NCBI GenBank assembly: GCA_020091685.1
Contig: CM034595.1
Coordinates: 4,827,971 to 4,891,970 of the forward strand
Source: Lutjanus erythropterus
Taxonomy: Eukaryota > Chordata > Actinopteri > Lutjaniformes > Lutjanidae
Direction: 5' to 3'
Length of the DNA: 64,000 nt
The first letter of the stretch is position 1; each line of letters begins with the position of its first letter. Positions 22,001 to 33,692 of this stretch are shown here, in pieces. The translations under genes and the position numbers were made by a program. A model generated the notes under the pieces. That model searched no databases. It had not been told where the DNA came from and was given only the letters and a program-made list of their open reading frames with translations.

Positions 22001-24643
22001 ATATTTAATCTGGGACACTTGTTTGCAAACACCGCTGTAGATGATGTCTTCAGAGGGGATGCCATGGCTCTGTACCAGCTCAAGCTCAGACTGAAACACA
22101 AAGAGACAAAGAACAGTATTCCATTAAAATAGTGCATGTGAAATGGAAAGAAATAGAAATGGCAATGGGGAAGGGACTACCAGTTAATAATTTAGTTGGA
22201 GACCCCTCAATAACTAATCACCTCTCAGACACCAACAACCCATGGATAATTGGCTCACTGACAGCATGGAATGAAGTAATCAAAAGATACCAATTGAAGA
22301 AAGGAACCGTAATGTTTAAATGGTTTGCATATGATCCAGAATTTATGCCGAATAACTATGACACAAGTTTCAAAAACTGGACGAAAAATGGACTTACAGC
22401 ATACTGCACTCTTAGATCAGAATGGAGTTTTCAGCTTCCAGGACCTTAAAGGAAAATTTGGTCTACAAAATCAAGATCTCTTTAGATATTTACAAATCCG
22501 GGATTTTATGGGCAAGAAATTTCCAAGGGATGCTATTTCAGGGAAGGATGAAATTCTTAACATTTTTCTAAGAGCCTACAAGAACGCTACTCTTCAGAAA
22601 ATAATATCCAAATTATACTCAGCCCTCCAAAACCTTAAAAGGGATGATACTTTGGATATCAAGGCAAGATGGGAAGCAGAGGGAGGCTTTATAGTCTCAC
22701 AAGAAGAGTGGGACAGGATATTCGACTCAAACTGCCTGCTGGAGGTCCTGCAGAAACACATGAGCAAACCACTTTCATATTTTTTGGAGCTGTCCCTCTG
22801 TGACTCCATTTTGGAGAGAGATTCTTGGGGTCCTGGAGGCTGTTTTTAAAAGGAAAATGTTCTTAAACTTTAAAGTCATGTATTTTTGTGATCTAGACGG
22901 ACTTGAATATACAAAACGGGATAAATATCTTTTGAGGGTGTTGATAGTGGGATGCAAAAAGGCTTTTGCTCAAGATGTTTTACCAACTCAAAATGTTGGT
23001 ATTTGACGTCCAGATGTGTTTACAAATGGCTCAGACAAATCCTACTGACTCTACCTTTTAGCATCCTCAAAATTCTGAGTGAAAATTAACATTCATAACA
23101 ATCTATTCGACCCACTAACTTAGTTAAAAAAAAAAAAAAAAAGCAGCTCAATTTGCTGTTTTGACCTGTGGTTCCCAACCTTTTTTTTTAAAGTCTCCCT
23201 TAGTTGCGTCTAAAAATACAAAAAGCTGAGCCTCTGTCAGCCTGCATGAACATGCACCAAAAGAATCAGTGATTCATTCGTTCAACATCAGTTAAAATAG
23301 TTTAGAACCTTCACAGTTGTTAAATGCCTCTTTTCTAGTATACAGTTCATATTTTTTCTTTCAACAATCCAACAGAGTAGCTTATACACACTCAACCTGA
23401 CCAAAATAATAAGAATGATGATTCATCATCACAGAGCTGAGAGATCAGAAGCCTACTGTTTTTGAGTGAAGACAAAAAATTTATGTTTTAAAACAGTTTT
23501 GCGAACAGACTTCTGTATAAATTGCGATCTTAGTTAGCATGTGAAAATGTAATGTTGACAACCTCAGAGCAGACAAAGTCTTGTGACAGGTTGGGAAAAA
23601 GTGTGTAGGCGTGGCAGATCATGTTTTGACTGACAGCAGCAAAATGTATTTTAGCCACCTAAAAAAGGAGCTTAAATGAGCACTATAATTAGAATATTTT
23701 CACTGCTTTACTTTGTTGTCAGAGAGCCCTTTTTTGGGGGGTGTGGTAGAAACAGTAATTTTACCTCATAGAACACAGGAGTTGCTGGTCTCCCACTCAG
23801 TTACTTTGTCTGTGTTATTGTGTGACTTTGGTGTTTTGCATGTTATTTGGATCCAAACTGACTGAGTGGGTTTCTGGAGACTTTAAAAGGTTGGCACTGA
23901 GGTACACTGACCACTTGGTGGTGCCTCTAAATCTATTCTAGAGCTTGTGTTGTGTAATGATAACCCATATAAATCTAGTAGTAGTTGCTCTGGTCGGGAA
24001 AGGGGTAGTGTATTACTGGACAGATAATTGTGGTAAACTCATTTAAAAATACTTGTTAACTGAGCAATTTTCTGCTCACTATGCAGGACTGTGCAGTCTA
24101 AACATAGCACACAGCAGCTGTGATTCTTTTCTGTGGCGAAACGTGAACTGTGATCTAACATGTTCGTGAGAGAGTACCTTGTTGGTGCAAATGAATCCAG
24201 TGCCGAGGGCAGCGAGAACTTCAATAACAGCTGGACTGCTGTTGCATCTGACGGGATAGTAGGGTCGAATTTGGGCCATGTGAGTTCGCCAGCGAACATG
24301 CTGCCTCATTATAACTCCCAGGTCTGCTACAAAGAATGCATTCTTCTCAGACTGAGGAAGGAGGAGACATACATGCAGATGAGTCAGAGAAAATACACAC
24401 TGCTAGCTTTGGCAAAAGCAAAATGCAATGCAGTGCAGCACAACAACACAAATTACTGTCTTTGAGACAATTCAAAGACAGTAAGAAATTTCTAGGTTTA
24501 TAGGTATATGGTACATGTATGTTGTTGCAGTGAGCCCTTACCAGAGTTTGCTCATAAATGTAATTGTCAATCACATCACAGAGGGCCGTGCCTCCCTCCA
24601 ACAGGCCAACAGAATACTGTGGTTCATCAGCGATTCCTTTCAT
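19018..24643 (-). CDS. azin1: antizyme inhibitor 1
   Basis: Ten coding exons read on the minus strand: 24643-24542, 24351-24178, 22090-21918, 21567-21433, 21304-21223, 20941-20867, 20758-20593, 20455-20340, 19438-19221 and 19132-19018. All junctions are GT/AG with consistent phases, giving 451 aa (human 448). The product is an ornithine decarboxylase homologue without catalytic activity. It binds antizyme more tightly than ODC and so releases ODC and polyamine transport from inhibition. Start [15 protein letters not shown] and end LSVPA match AZIN1, not ODC. The antizyme-binding element (about residues 117-140) is preserved, as is the barrel loop DIGGGF. ODC active-site residues are lost: Lys69 is Arg (PYYPVRCN), ODC Cys360 is Gly (WGPSGDD), Arg277 is Ser (EPGSFF), Asp88 is Ile (TGFICTNK) and Arg154 is Gln. 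The ODC C-terminal degron is absent. Expression is probably controlled by the uCC in its leader. Confidence 0.95.
22132..22999 (+). mobile_element. 5'-truncated L1 LINE fragment (ORF2 C-terminal part) in azin1 intron
   Basis: Plus-strand frames (22132-22449, then 22325-22849, then to about 22999) encode the post-reverse-transcriptase tail of fish L1 ORF2. Diagnostic strings are [52 protein letters not shown] and [12 protein letters not shown], then [16 protein letters not shown] near the end. The frame changes near position 22405 and again around 22800, so it is dead. It lies antisense to azin1, with its 5' limit only about 45 bases from the splice acceptor of the exon at 22090. Confidence 0.85.
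23600..23990. mobile_element. fragment of the 'TTAAAGGGATAGTT' family in azin1 intron
   Basis: It shares ATGTATTTTAGCCACCTAAA, TTTTCACTGCTTTACTTTG, CAGAACACAGGAGTTGCTGG-like words and GTGTTATTGTGTGACTTTGG with the copies at 3579 and 11453. Both termini are missing or eroded. Confidence 0.55.
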
Positions 24644-27300
24644 CCTCTCAACCGTTTTCTTCTAATCCGACAGGCATAAAGAATGTGGCTAGTCCAAAGT
24701 GGTCTTGCTCGCTCCCTCTCGAGCCCCTGGGGTCCTAGACTTATGCAACAAACTGTACAAGAAAAGGAGAAACGTTAGCACAAGACAAATTCAAGAGGCA
24801 GAACAATTCAATCATATTTGGATAATGCATAATTCATTGACGTTGTCCAACTCTTTTCTAGTTTATTCAGTAGCTGGAACCTAAACCTTTCTGATGAGAT
24901 CCCCAATCAAACAAGTCATTTTTCAGCAACCATCCAATCAGAGCACAGAGCAGGTTCCACGTTACAGCAGGATAGCATTGTGGAAGAGACCTATTCTTCT
25001 GAAAAGCCGCTGTGAAAACACAGAGTCTGGGGCACAGGGTTCATTTACTTTACCATCAATTACTCCCAACAATCGCCATGAATCCCTGAGCTGGTGACCC
25101 GTAAAGCTTCTTTTTGATGGCATTAAACAAGGTACAATACTGGCGGCGTTGGTGTCACAACTTTACTTTCAATAATGTTGCACAATACATCAGAGAGGCA
25201 CAGCAGTCTGGACTGGACCAGATGTGACATGGCTGTAGTTTTGGGAGGTTAAACAGAGACCAACATTGTGCCTAGAAAGCCTGTTGACAACGAGGACAGG
25301 ACCAGGGCTTCTGGTCCATCAAAGTGCAGTTACTGACAAACTTGTACAAAGGAAGTTAAATCACCGGATGATCAAGACACTGACACAACTCAGGGGCAAC
25401 ATTTGTCCACATGTAGTCTAGGCCTTTTGCCCAAAAGTTTGAGTCAACCTTACACAAACTGCAACATAAACAAACTCAATGGATTTTGTGTTCTCAGAAT
25501 GTTCTGAATGAGAGAAATAAAAATGTTTTAAAGAATCGCAGAGAGAAAATCTGACAAATGTTTTTAGCTCTGAAACATTTCCTCCCTGTGTTATAAAACA
25601 AAATTCCAAGTGATGGTTAAAGGGTGTTTAACCATATCCTGGTACCACCTTTTTGCTTCCTATAATAACTTAAATCAACATCACCACATAAATATATTTG
25701 TATACAAGGCAACATAAATTGGCACTAATCCATATAAAAGTTGTCACAGATCAGCATAAATTTTAAACAAAATTACTTAAATATCACTTAAAATAGCACT
25801 TTACAAAATATCTGTAACCAAAATTTGCCAGAATGGTATTATTCAACTTAAGTGTTGGTAATGATGAACACTGATTTAAGCATGTTAGCATGTAAGTAAA
25901 ACTTGTTTTCATTCCAAAGACACTGCAGGAAACAAACCCATGAGGTCATTTTGACCCACTTCTGTATCTAAATGTGAAGAATTTCCTTTTGCACATTCAT
26001 TGTGCTGCATCCACCTACCATGTCTCAAGTAAAACACAGTTTCTGGTTGATTGTTGTCCTTTTTGACATCGGCAACAATGGAGAATTGTGTCATAATTTT
26101 TCAATACCTTCCCCAACATGAATTTTTTAAGACTTTTGATAGGTCACAACTGACATAATTATCAGACTAGAACAGTTGAAAAAGTTTCTGTTGCAATTTG
26201 TGAGGGTTCATGCCAGTACTAATGAGACCACAAACTACATTTTCCTTTCTACATGATGCAAACATCTTTTTCAATGTACTTCACTAAAAAAAATAAATTA
26301 CATTTGGTGAGTCAGCACTGTTGATCGTTTTTATTGTAATAGTGATGTCTGTTAGATTTGGTATGGTGAAAGCTCTGGAATATTAATCTTTCACCTTTGC
26401 TCACTACATCTTACCCTCACATGTGCATAACCTACAGGCTATATCAAGTTCCTTTTTAACATATAATAATGTGAAAATATTGGTGATCTTATTGGTTCTT
26501 GGCCATGAGAAGCAGGTAATTATCAGTCATCTGTATTGACTAAAATAAATAAATAAATGGATTTTTAAAAAATCTATATCATGCGTCCCTGCTTTTCCAG
26601 TGTTGGCTTATCATTCCCTCAAACTCTTTTAAGTCTCATCAGTTATACATGAAATATTGTGCATGAATAAATGACAGACAGTTATATATACAAAAAAATT
26701 ATTAAACCCTCTGCAAGAACATGAGTTGAAAAAGGTTGTGAGATTGCTCAAGCATGTAATCTCTTTACAGATCAACTAAGACTTTATGTAATGCTTAACT
26801 ATGTCACTCATAACATTTTCCTTTTAGAAAGAAGTTAATATGTTTTATTCACATGACAAAGCACAATGAAGTACATAGAAAACTTGCAGCAGGACTGATA
26901 TCTATAACCAAATGAGCCTCTTTTATTGCCACTAAACGAGGACAAGAGAACAACTACTGCACATAAAAGCAGTCCAGAGCACCACGTCCTGTTATTTTAA
27001 TAGAAGTACTGAAAATAGATCTGAAATGCACGATCTAAAATAACTAGAGACTGTTTGTGATTCATCTGGAGCATGCAGCTTGTTACTACATCCTTTTTTA
27101 TTCTTTGTCAAAGGTTTTGGTTAAGCAGCTTGTCACAGTGCATTAATAAACAATGATACTTGTCCATTCAAACACACATGGTTTTATTTGCACATGCCTC
27201 TATACAAACTTAATATTAGAACATATTAATTATGTGTTAATTCTTCACTTTACACCTAATTTACTCACATGGATGAGTCCTGGGGTGAACTCGTCCACTA

Positions 27301-28373
27301 TCAGCTAGGATCCCAAGGTGGCTCGGCGTTGAAGTCAAATGGCTCTCGGTATAGAGCTGCCCCTAGATCCTCTGGATAGTTGTTATACACCTGCAAAGGG
27401 AAATTAAAGGACAAAGCACATAGGAATTAGTGTCTGACAGAGAGACAACTCTGGCAAGGGTAGCAACTGCTCCCCCACTGACACCTGCTCCAGTCTACAT
27501 TAACATGTATGCAGTGATTATTTATGGTTTAATTTCTATGTGATAGTTATCTTCTGAAACATCTGTTAATGAACGAAATGTTATCCACCGCTAGTTTGGA
27601 CCATGGTTATTGAAAAAAAAAAAAAACAGTAACTGACGCAAGCATGACCAGCAGTTTTGAATGGCAATATTTACAGGTTCGTGTCCAGGGAACGCCAGAC
27701 CCGCGAAAGACCTCGCGAGACTGTCATTCTAATACAAACCATGATCTTTACCTCAGTCTACCTAGTAGTGGTTTCTTTTCGTAGACTTTACCCACAGCGT
27801 TGTCACATTACAAAACACAATTGGCATGAGTAATGTGCACAATGAATAATAACGTATGCAAATCTCGCGAGAGTTTCGCAAATCAGGGGTTCCCTTCAAG
27901 ACACAAGCAATTCACATTGTTGAATCCAAGTAACAACTGCAAACAATATTTTCATACTCTTGCTCGGCGTTATTAGCCAAACACCTAGCTGTCTACTAGC
28001 AGTTCAAAACCTTATTAAACATACCCACATCTACAGCTACAGTTGCTATCGTAACGGATTGTTTAACGTTCACTGGTAACGTTAGCATAAGGTAGTAGTG
28101 TTAGCTACCTAGCAACATACAATGCAAATATTACTTAACGTTAACATGAATAAACTGCTCATTTTTCTGTAATAATTCTGCCAACTATTACTTTATCTTC
28201 CATCTCGTACAGCTAGCATTTACTGCTGGTCGACAAACTAACGCTACGTTGCCCGCTTCATTTAACAACATGCTACGTAGCAAGCTAAAAACGCGGTTAG
28301 CTAACATGACGTTACTTACGTCTGCTGAAAACCCAAAAGAGGGGACAGAACGCTTTTTCTTTTTAGGCGGAAT
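27301..28373 (-). CDS. azin1: azin1 upstream conserved coding region (uCC), non-AUG uORF with PPW stall motif
   Basis: Leader exon 1 ends at 28320 (donor GTAAGT) and leader exon 2 spans 27390-27269. Across this junction a frame runs with no AUG from an in-frame TAA about 20 bases upstream to the TGA at 27303-27301. Its best initiation candidate is ATT at 28373-28371 with A at -3, giving 47 codons. The peptide has a basic N-terminus (PPKKKKR), crosses the splice junction at GFSADVYNNYPED, and ends FDFNAEPPWDPS. This matches the known AZIN1 uCC, which starts at AUU and whose PPW motif pauses ribosomes under high polyamine, causing queuing that feeds back on initiation. The stop is 50 nt (mature mRNA) before the azin1 AUG with no AUG between. 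Strand, splice sites and peptide are seen; mechanism is from published AZIN1 work. Confidence 0.85.
27681..27904. mobile_element. MITE with CTCGCGAGA-containing inverted ends in azin1 leader intron
   Basis: The left end GTGTCCAGGGAACGCCAGAC pairs in inverse with the right end GGGGTTCCCTTCAAGACAC. Both arms continue into GCGAAA and then a CTCGCGAGA palindrome (27712-27720 and 27863-27872). This symmetry shows a 224-bp transposon, so the palindromes are its ends rather than promoter elements. No clear target duplication was seen. Confidence 0.6.
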
Positions 28374-28375
28374 TT

Positions 28376-28420
28376 TTAAAGAGTGGTGGGGTTACAAAAA
28401 GAGAAAATGATGACTGCCAT
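28376..28420 (-). CDS. short AUG uORF in azin1 leader (14 codons)
   Basis: ATG at 28420-28418 in a strong context (CC before, G after) opens MAVIIFSFCNPTTL and stops at TAA 28378-28376. That leaves only 2 bases before the ATT of the uCC. A second, 5-codon uORF (MICTS) lies at 28476-28459. Whether the transcript starts upstream of these is not known. If it does, they would compete with, or feed, uCC initiation. Confidence 0.45.
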   Translation of the reverse strand: MAVIIFSFCNPTTL

Positions 28421-31400
28421 GGACGTGGAGGATTGAGTCGAGTTATTGTCGATGAGAGCTAGCTGGTACAGATCATTTGTAACGACCGAGCGGAAGACAG
28501 CAGTGGAGGTCGAGTGTGCTAAGCGGTGAGACAGACGGACAGACAGCAGCACCAAGTGCTCCGAAATTAACAGGGAAATATCCGGTTATAATTTCAAAAT
28601 AAAACACATGTTGACGACTATATTGCAACGTTTTTGAGTAATGCACAACACTAATGTGGAAATAAAGCCATAATAAAAGAAAAAACGATCTAATAAATGT
28701 ATTTTACAGGGAATTTATTCGTATTTCAAAAATCAATAATAGGTTTACAAATTATATTTTTATATTTTAGGTATACATGTTTTCCGGTCTGCTTTAAGTG
28801 TGGGGAGTTTGATAAATTTTACATGGGCGGAGTTTAGAGCTGTCAAAACCAAACCAAAGACAACAACCTCAGTTTTACAACACTAAGACATGTGGAATAT
28901 TTATTACCAAAGCCATAAATTACTACAATAATTAATCACAACCCTGACTTGCAACGATAATCGTAATAATAATTTTAACAGCAGCAAAAACAATAACATA
29001 ATAATAATAATAATGTACTTTTGCAATAATTTTTAAGCATTAAATATTACACAAACAATGAAAGGTTTTATTTTATAAAAGCAGATTTTCTAATAATTCA
29101 TATTTTTACTTTTTAGTCTTCTTTTTCTGTCTTTAATTACTTTACTTTAACTTCCTGTTATTTTTTAATAGAGAGGGTTTTTCATGATTGTAGCTGTATA
29201 ACCAGTGTGACAATAAACAACTTGAATCTCAGTGAACGTATTTTCAGCAGTAAAATCAAAGCTTAGTTGACTACAGCTATAAAATATAACCTCTATGTTG
29301 TATTTTCCAAGAATTACCTGTGTTATGTCTTCATTGTGTTCCCCATGTCCTTGTAATAAGGACAAAATACTGTCCAACAAAGTTTGCTGAATTCTCTGTA
29401 ATTATTTTCTGCAGACAGAATCAACACATGCAAAGTGTCAGTCCTGTGAGTAATAAGCAGATGGATGCATGTCCAAGTTCAAGCTCAAACTGGATCCTCC
29501 TGTCCCTTTGCCTTTGTTGTTGTGACTTTGAGAAGTTGTGGCTGCCTCTGAAAAAGCAGGGTCTGGGGCAGTGTTTTTTTCCAAGGAGATAAATTTGCAT
29601 GTCTCCCTCCTCGACACTCGGGGAGGAGGGTGCCAAGGAAATCTCAGCTACTGTTAGCTAAACAGAAGGGAAGTGTTTTCTCTGGAGCTTGTTTTTTTTT
29701 TTGGACTCCAAGACTGACATCATCTTTGTCTTGGGAAACACAGTCCTGAGCATAAAATCCCCAACTCAAATGTCCATGTGTGCAAGCATAGTGTCAAAAC
29801 AAAGAAAACACCTATGTCCCAGACAGGAATTCAGTTTCAAACAATTTTAAAATGTGTTAAAAGTCTTCAAAATCTGAAACTAACAATACCTGCACATTAC
29901 ATAGGTATAAAATGTGCTATTACAATCATCTTTGTTTAAAAATCTCTTTTTGAAATTAAAATGTTTGCACTTTAAAATTGTGTCTCAGATTTTTAGCAAC
30001 TTCATAAAATTTTTACAAAAACATGATTGAATCAGGCATAAAGACCGTTAGCTATACACTAAGGACCCATGTCTCACTTCCTGGTTTAAAAAAGGTAGGA
30101 ACGCTGCTCAAGCACTGGTGCACAATTTTTTGACAAATTTTGCCCTTCTAATTGAAAGCTAAATAGTAGTAGTAGTTTAAAATGTGTATTTTGATTAGCA
30201 TTAAGAGAACTCTGAGACACTTTAAAAAATAAAATGACTGCACGCTACAAATATGCTGTGAAATGAAAAAAATGCAGTATTCTGCACTCTGTGAGACATC
30301 AAGATGATAACTGAATAAGAGGCTTCAAAATTTCCATCTGAGTTGATGTCTACTTTTAATAAAAAATGAAATCATTAGGAGATTGGCCTGTTACAAGGTT
30401 TAATAGCCAGCAGTTTGGTTTTTAAAACATATTTTTCAGTAAAATTCTCAAGAATGAATGAGTAATATTTGCAAATTATATCAATAGAATATCTTTTTTT
30501 TATATATTATTACTGGCTATCTAAAATGTGAAAGAGTTAATCTTTGAGTTTGTCTTTCTTGTAATGATCCACTTGTGTCTGCATCCTGGAGTCAAAGTCC
30601 ATTTTCAGCAGTGTCTTTGCAGTCTTTGATCAGTCAGTGTTTTTAAGAAATGTTACAGAGTGACAGGGACTTGTAGTTCAGTCTTTTATTAGCTAAAAAA
30701 ATACACCAAAATATGTGTCCTTTGAATATGCATTAGAATATTTATGTTCTTGCATCTAAATTCTGTAGAATGTTTGGCTTTTTTGGATTCATGAAACATT
30801 TTTTATCACCCAGTGCTGTTTGAACAAAGCAAAGTCAACCATCCTGATTGTCCTACATCATATAACAGTGTATTATGTGTTTTTTATTACCAACTAACCA
30901 CAACAGTTATGAACTCCCATTACTGAGAAATTCCTCAGAGTGTTAGATGAGCTTTGAGCACCCCTCAGGGAGAAATAAACAATAGCAGCATTTGTTTCAC
31001 TAATAAAACTACTGCTCGGAGTCCATTGTGAGGGCTGCAGAGGCAATGTCTTTCCCTCGGACCGCAACACAAAAGCTGTTCCGTGTTTTGTGCCTGTTTT
31101 CTCCGACACTAAGCGAGACCATGTATATATAAGTCTAATCACGCATAGCATCTAAAGTGGCTTCCAGTAAAGCACAATGTTTGATTTCCATTGTTTGGAT
31201 CATAATGGCCATCGCAGCCACTGGGTATGCGACAGCGAGACATGTGTACCACCCACTGTGAGGGCAAATACTCCAGTGGCTGCATTGTGCAGCAGGAATT
31301 TCTTATTTGCAAACATTGCAAACAGATGACATCAATGCACAGATTTAGAACGAGCCAGCATAGATTAACCCTGACTGAGCAACAGTCTGCAGTCTGGAGA

Positions 31401-33601
31401 GGAATAAACAACATATTCCAACAATGAAAGGATAGAATTAAACAGCAGATTCTACAAAATTGATTACCCTCTTTGTTTTTAAGCATTAAATTAATGTTTC
31501 AAGTAAAAATTAATATACGTAAACACAATCAATCAGATAAGACATGTATATCTCTATAATGTCCCTGCATATTTGGCCCACAGCAGCCAAAATTGTATGA
31601 GGGGTTTTGAGTTTTACTCTTCAGTTATGCTGGAAAATATATTTTAAAAGATCAAATTCATCAACTCAGTCAGGTTTTCCATGTGATGGAGGTGACAAAG
31701 TTTTACTTCTTTTTTTTCATTTCACAGAATAGTCTTAGCGAGCAGCCCGTTGATTTTTTTTTTAAAGCTGCTAAGAGTTCTCATAATGCTGATCAAAATG
31801 CACATTTTTAAACCATAATTCTTATTTAACTTTGATTTAGAAGGGCTCGATATGTTATTGAGACACATCTGATTGCAATAATATTTTAAAATTTGTCAAA
31901 AAACTAGAAAGTTTAACAGTGTTTGAGCAGTAGTCCCGCCTTTTTTTTAAACCAGGAAGTGAGACTGGGGTCCTTAGGGTATATCTAAGCCTTTTTATGC
32001 CTGATTAAATAATTTTTTTGTAAAAATCTGATGGAGTTGATGGAAATTTGGGACACAACTTTAAATGCATAATATGTAAATTCTGCTGCAAGGGCTCTTT
32101 CTCACATTAAATCAAAGTCGTGAAGCAGAGTGGAATCATGGGAGTTGTTGTATTCACTTTTAAACAATCATTATAGCTGATGAAACTCTATCTGACATTA
32201 TTCAAGCAGCATGGGGAAGGAAATATGAAAGTTTCATTCATCTTACATTTAGCTGTGTGCGCCGACTTCCTGTATCCTGTGTTTTCACGGAATTTATAGC
32301 AAGTAGCAACTAGCTAGCAATGGCTACCAGGAAATGCACCATTGCCTTGAATGAGTTACAGATTCCTCTGCATTTGGACATTGCTGTAAACATTTGGAAT
32401 AATTTAAAGTTCACAACTCAACAAAATATAGAACATACGTCTAGTGGTTTTACACATTTTATTGCAGAAATGTTCCATATTAGCTTCAAAGAACCAAAAT
32501 TTTCATATAAAATCTATTTCAAAACAAAGATGATTATCATAATACAGTTTTATATGTTATCAGTGGGTACTGTTAGTTTGAAGAGTTTTAACACATCTGA
32601 AATTGTGAATTCTTGTCTGGGACGAGGATGTTTTCTGGCACAGAGCAATTTTAGAAACTTAAAAAATGAAAGCAAACCAAAACATTGTATAAATTACATA
32701 TATTTCATATATATGTACATCCTTGACTTTTCACCAAAATATTGGAATTAGACTGCTGGTATTAATATTTTTTTGGTAGGACATGATTTGTCCAAATTCT
32801 CAAGAATGGGTGATAAATATAAATTACTATAATAATAACACAATCAGTCAGATAAGACATCTGTTCATCTAGAGTATCTCTGCATATCTTAATAACATTA
32901 ATATATTTACTCATGCATGGACGTGAGTGACTGGTTAAACCCACCATGAATTGGTGTTACGCAACAGGCTCTAGTGTTGTAAGTCTTGTCAAGTCACTCA
33001 GCAGCTCTTTCTGCCAAAGAATGCTGCTAAGTAAAAGGAGCTCCTGGCAAACTTTTCCTCACACTGATCTGAATGCTAAACAGGGAAGTTATAAAGAAAC
33101 CGGCTGCAGGAATAGAACAAATATGCAAAAGTAACCTCAATATTAGTGAATTTTCTTTTCTGACAGTTACGACAGCTACACAGATATTTGTGAATATCGG
33201 ATGCAACACACCCAAACATTAACTGTAAAATGACTCCATTTTTGGTATTTGCCACCTCTGAGGGACTGTCTTTATCTGCTGGCTTTCCCGGGACATGTCA
33301 TTTTTAACAATGGTATCAATGTTGCAGAGAGACACAGCGAGATATACCATGATGGTCAAACAATAACACAGTCTAAAAAATGATGCACATTTCACCCTTG
33401 TTTCCTCTCTGCCAAGATAGATGGCTGAAGAAGTTATTCAAGTAATTCATTACTCTGTCATAACTCTGTCAGTAAATGAGATCATTATATGTGCTTTACT
33501 GTAAAAGTACATTGTTTCAGAGAAAATCCAGGAAGGCCACATAAAGTAATCTGAAAATAGACACTTCATTTCATTGTGTTTTTGTCTTATGACTTGTTGG
33601 A

Positions 33602-33611
<10 letters not shown>

Positions 33612-33648
<37 letters not shown>

Positions 33649-33657
33649 CGCACACAC
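33612..33657. repeat. (GT)n-(CG)5-(CA)n alternating purine-pyrimidine tract
   Basis: It comprises about 29 bases of GT repeat, then ten bases of CG, then CACACA. The 46-bp tract alternates purine and pyrimidine throughout and is nearly self-complementary. It is a strong candidate for left-handed (Z) DNA or a cruciform under supercoiling. Confidence 0.9.
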
Positions 33658-33692
33658 AGATATGTGCTTGCCACATGTGTGTATTTGAGCAT

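Larger units (their letters stand above)
27269..28600 (-). other. azin1: azin1 leader exons 1 and 2 and probable promoter
   Basis: Leader exon 1 runs from an unknown start near 28560-28600 to 28320. Leader exon 2 is 27390-27269, followed by the coding first exon, which begins at 24661. All use GT/AG. No TATA box was seen near 28600, so a TATA-less start is likely. The sequence upstream of exon 1 is moderately CpG-containing. Confidence 0.65.

Noticed and set aside
27712-27872. Two CTCGCGAGA palindromes near the azin1 promoter, resembling a known core-promoter motif
   Set aside because: They sit symmetrically in the inverted ends of a 224-bp MITE (27681-27904), so the transposon explains them.
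31139-31486. 115-aa cysteine-rich minus-strand ORF
   Set aside because: There is no signal peptide plus cysteine spacing of a known family, no splice context, and it overlaps opposite-strand ORFs of equal quality.
32320-32751. 143-aa ORF beginning MATRKCTIALNEL
   Set aside because: It is AT-rich with a low-complexity C-terminus (YIYFIYMYI) and has no recognisable domain or neighbouring exons. It is most likely a chance ORF.
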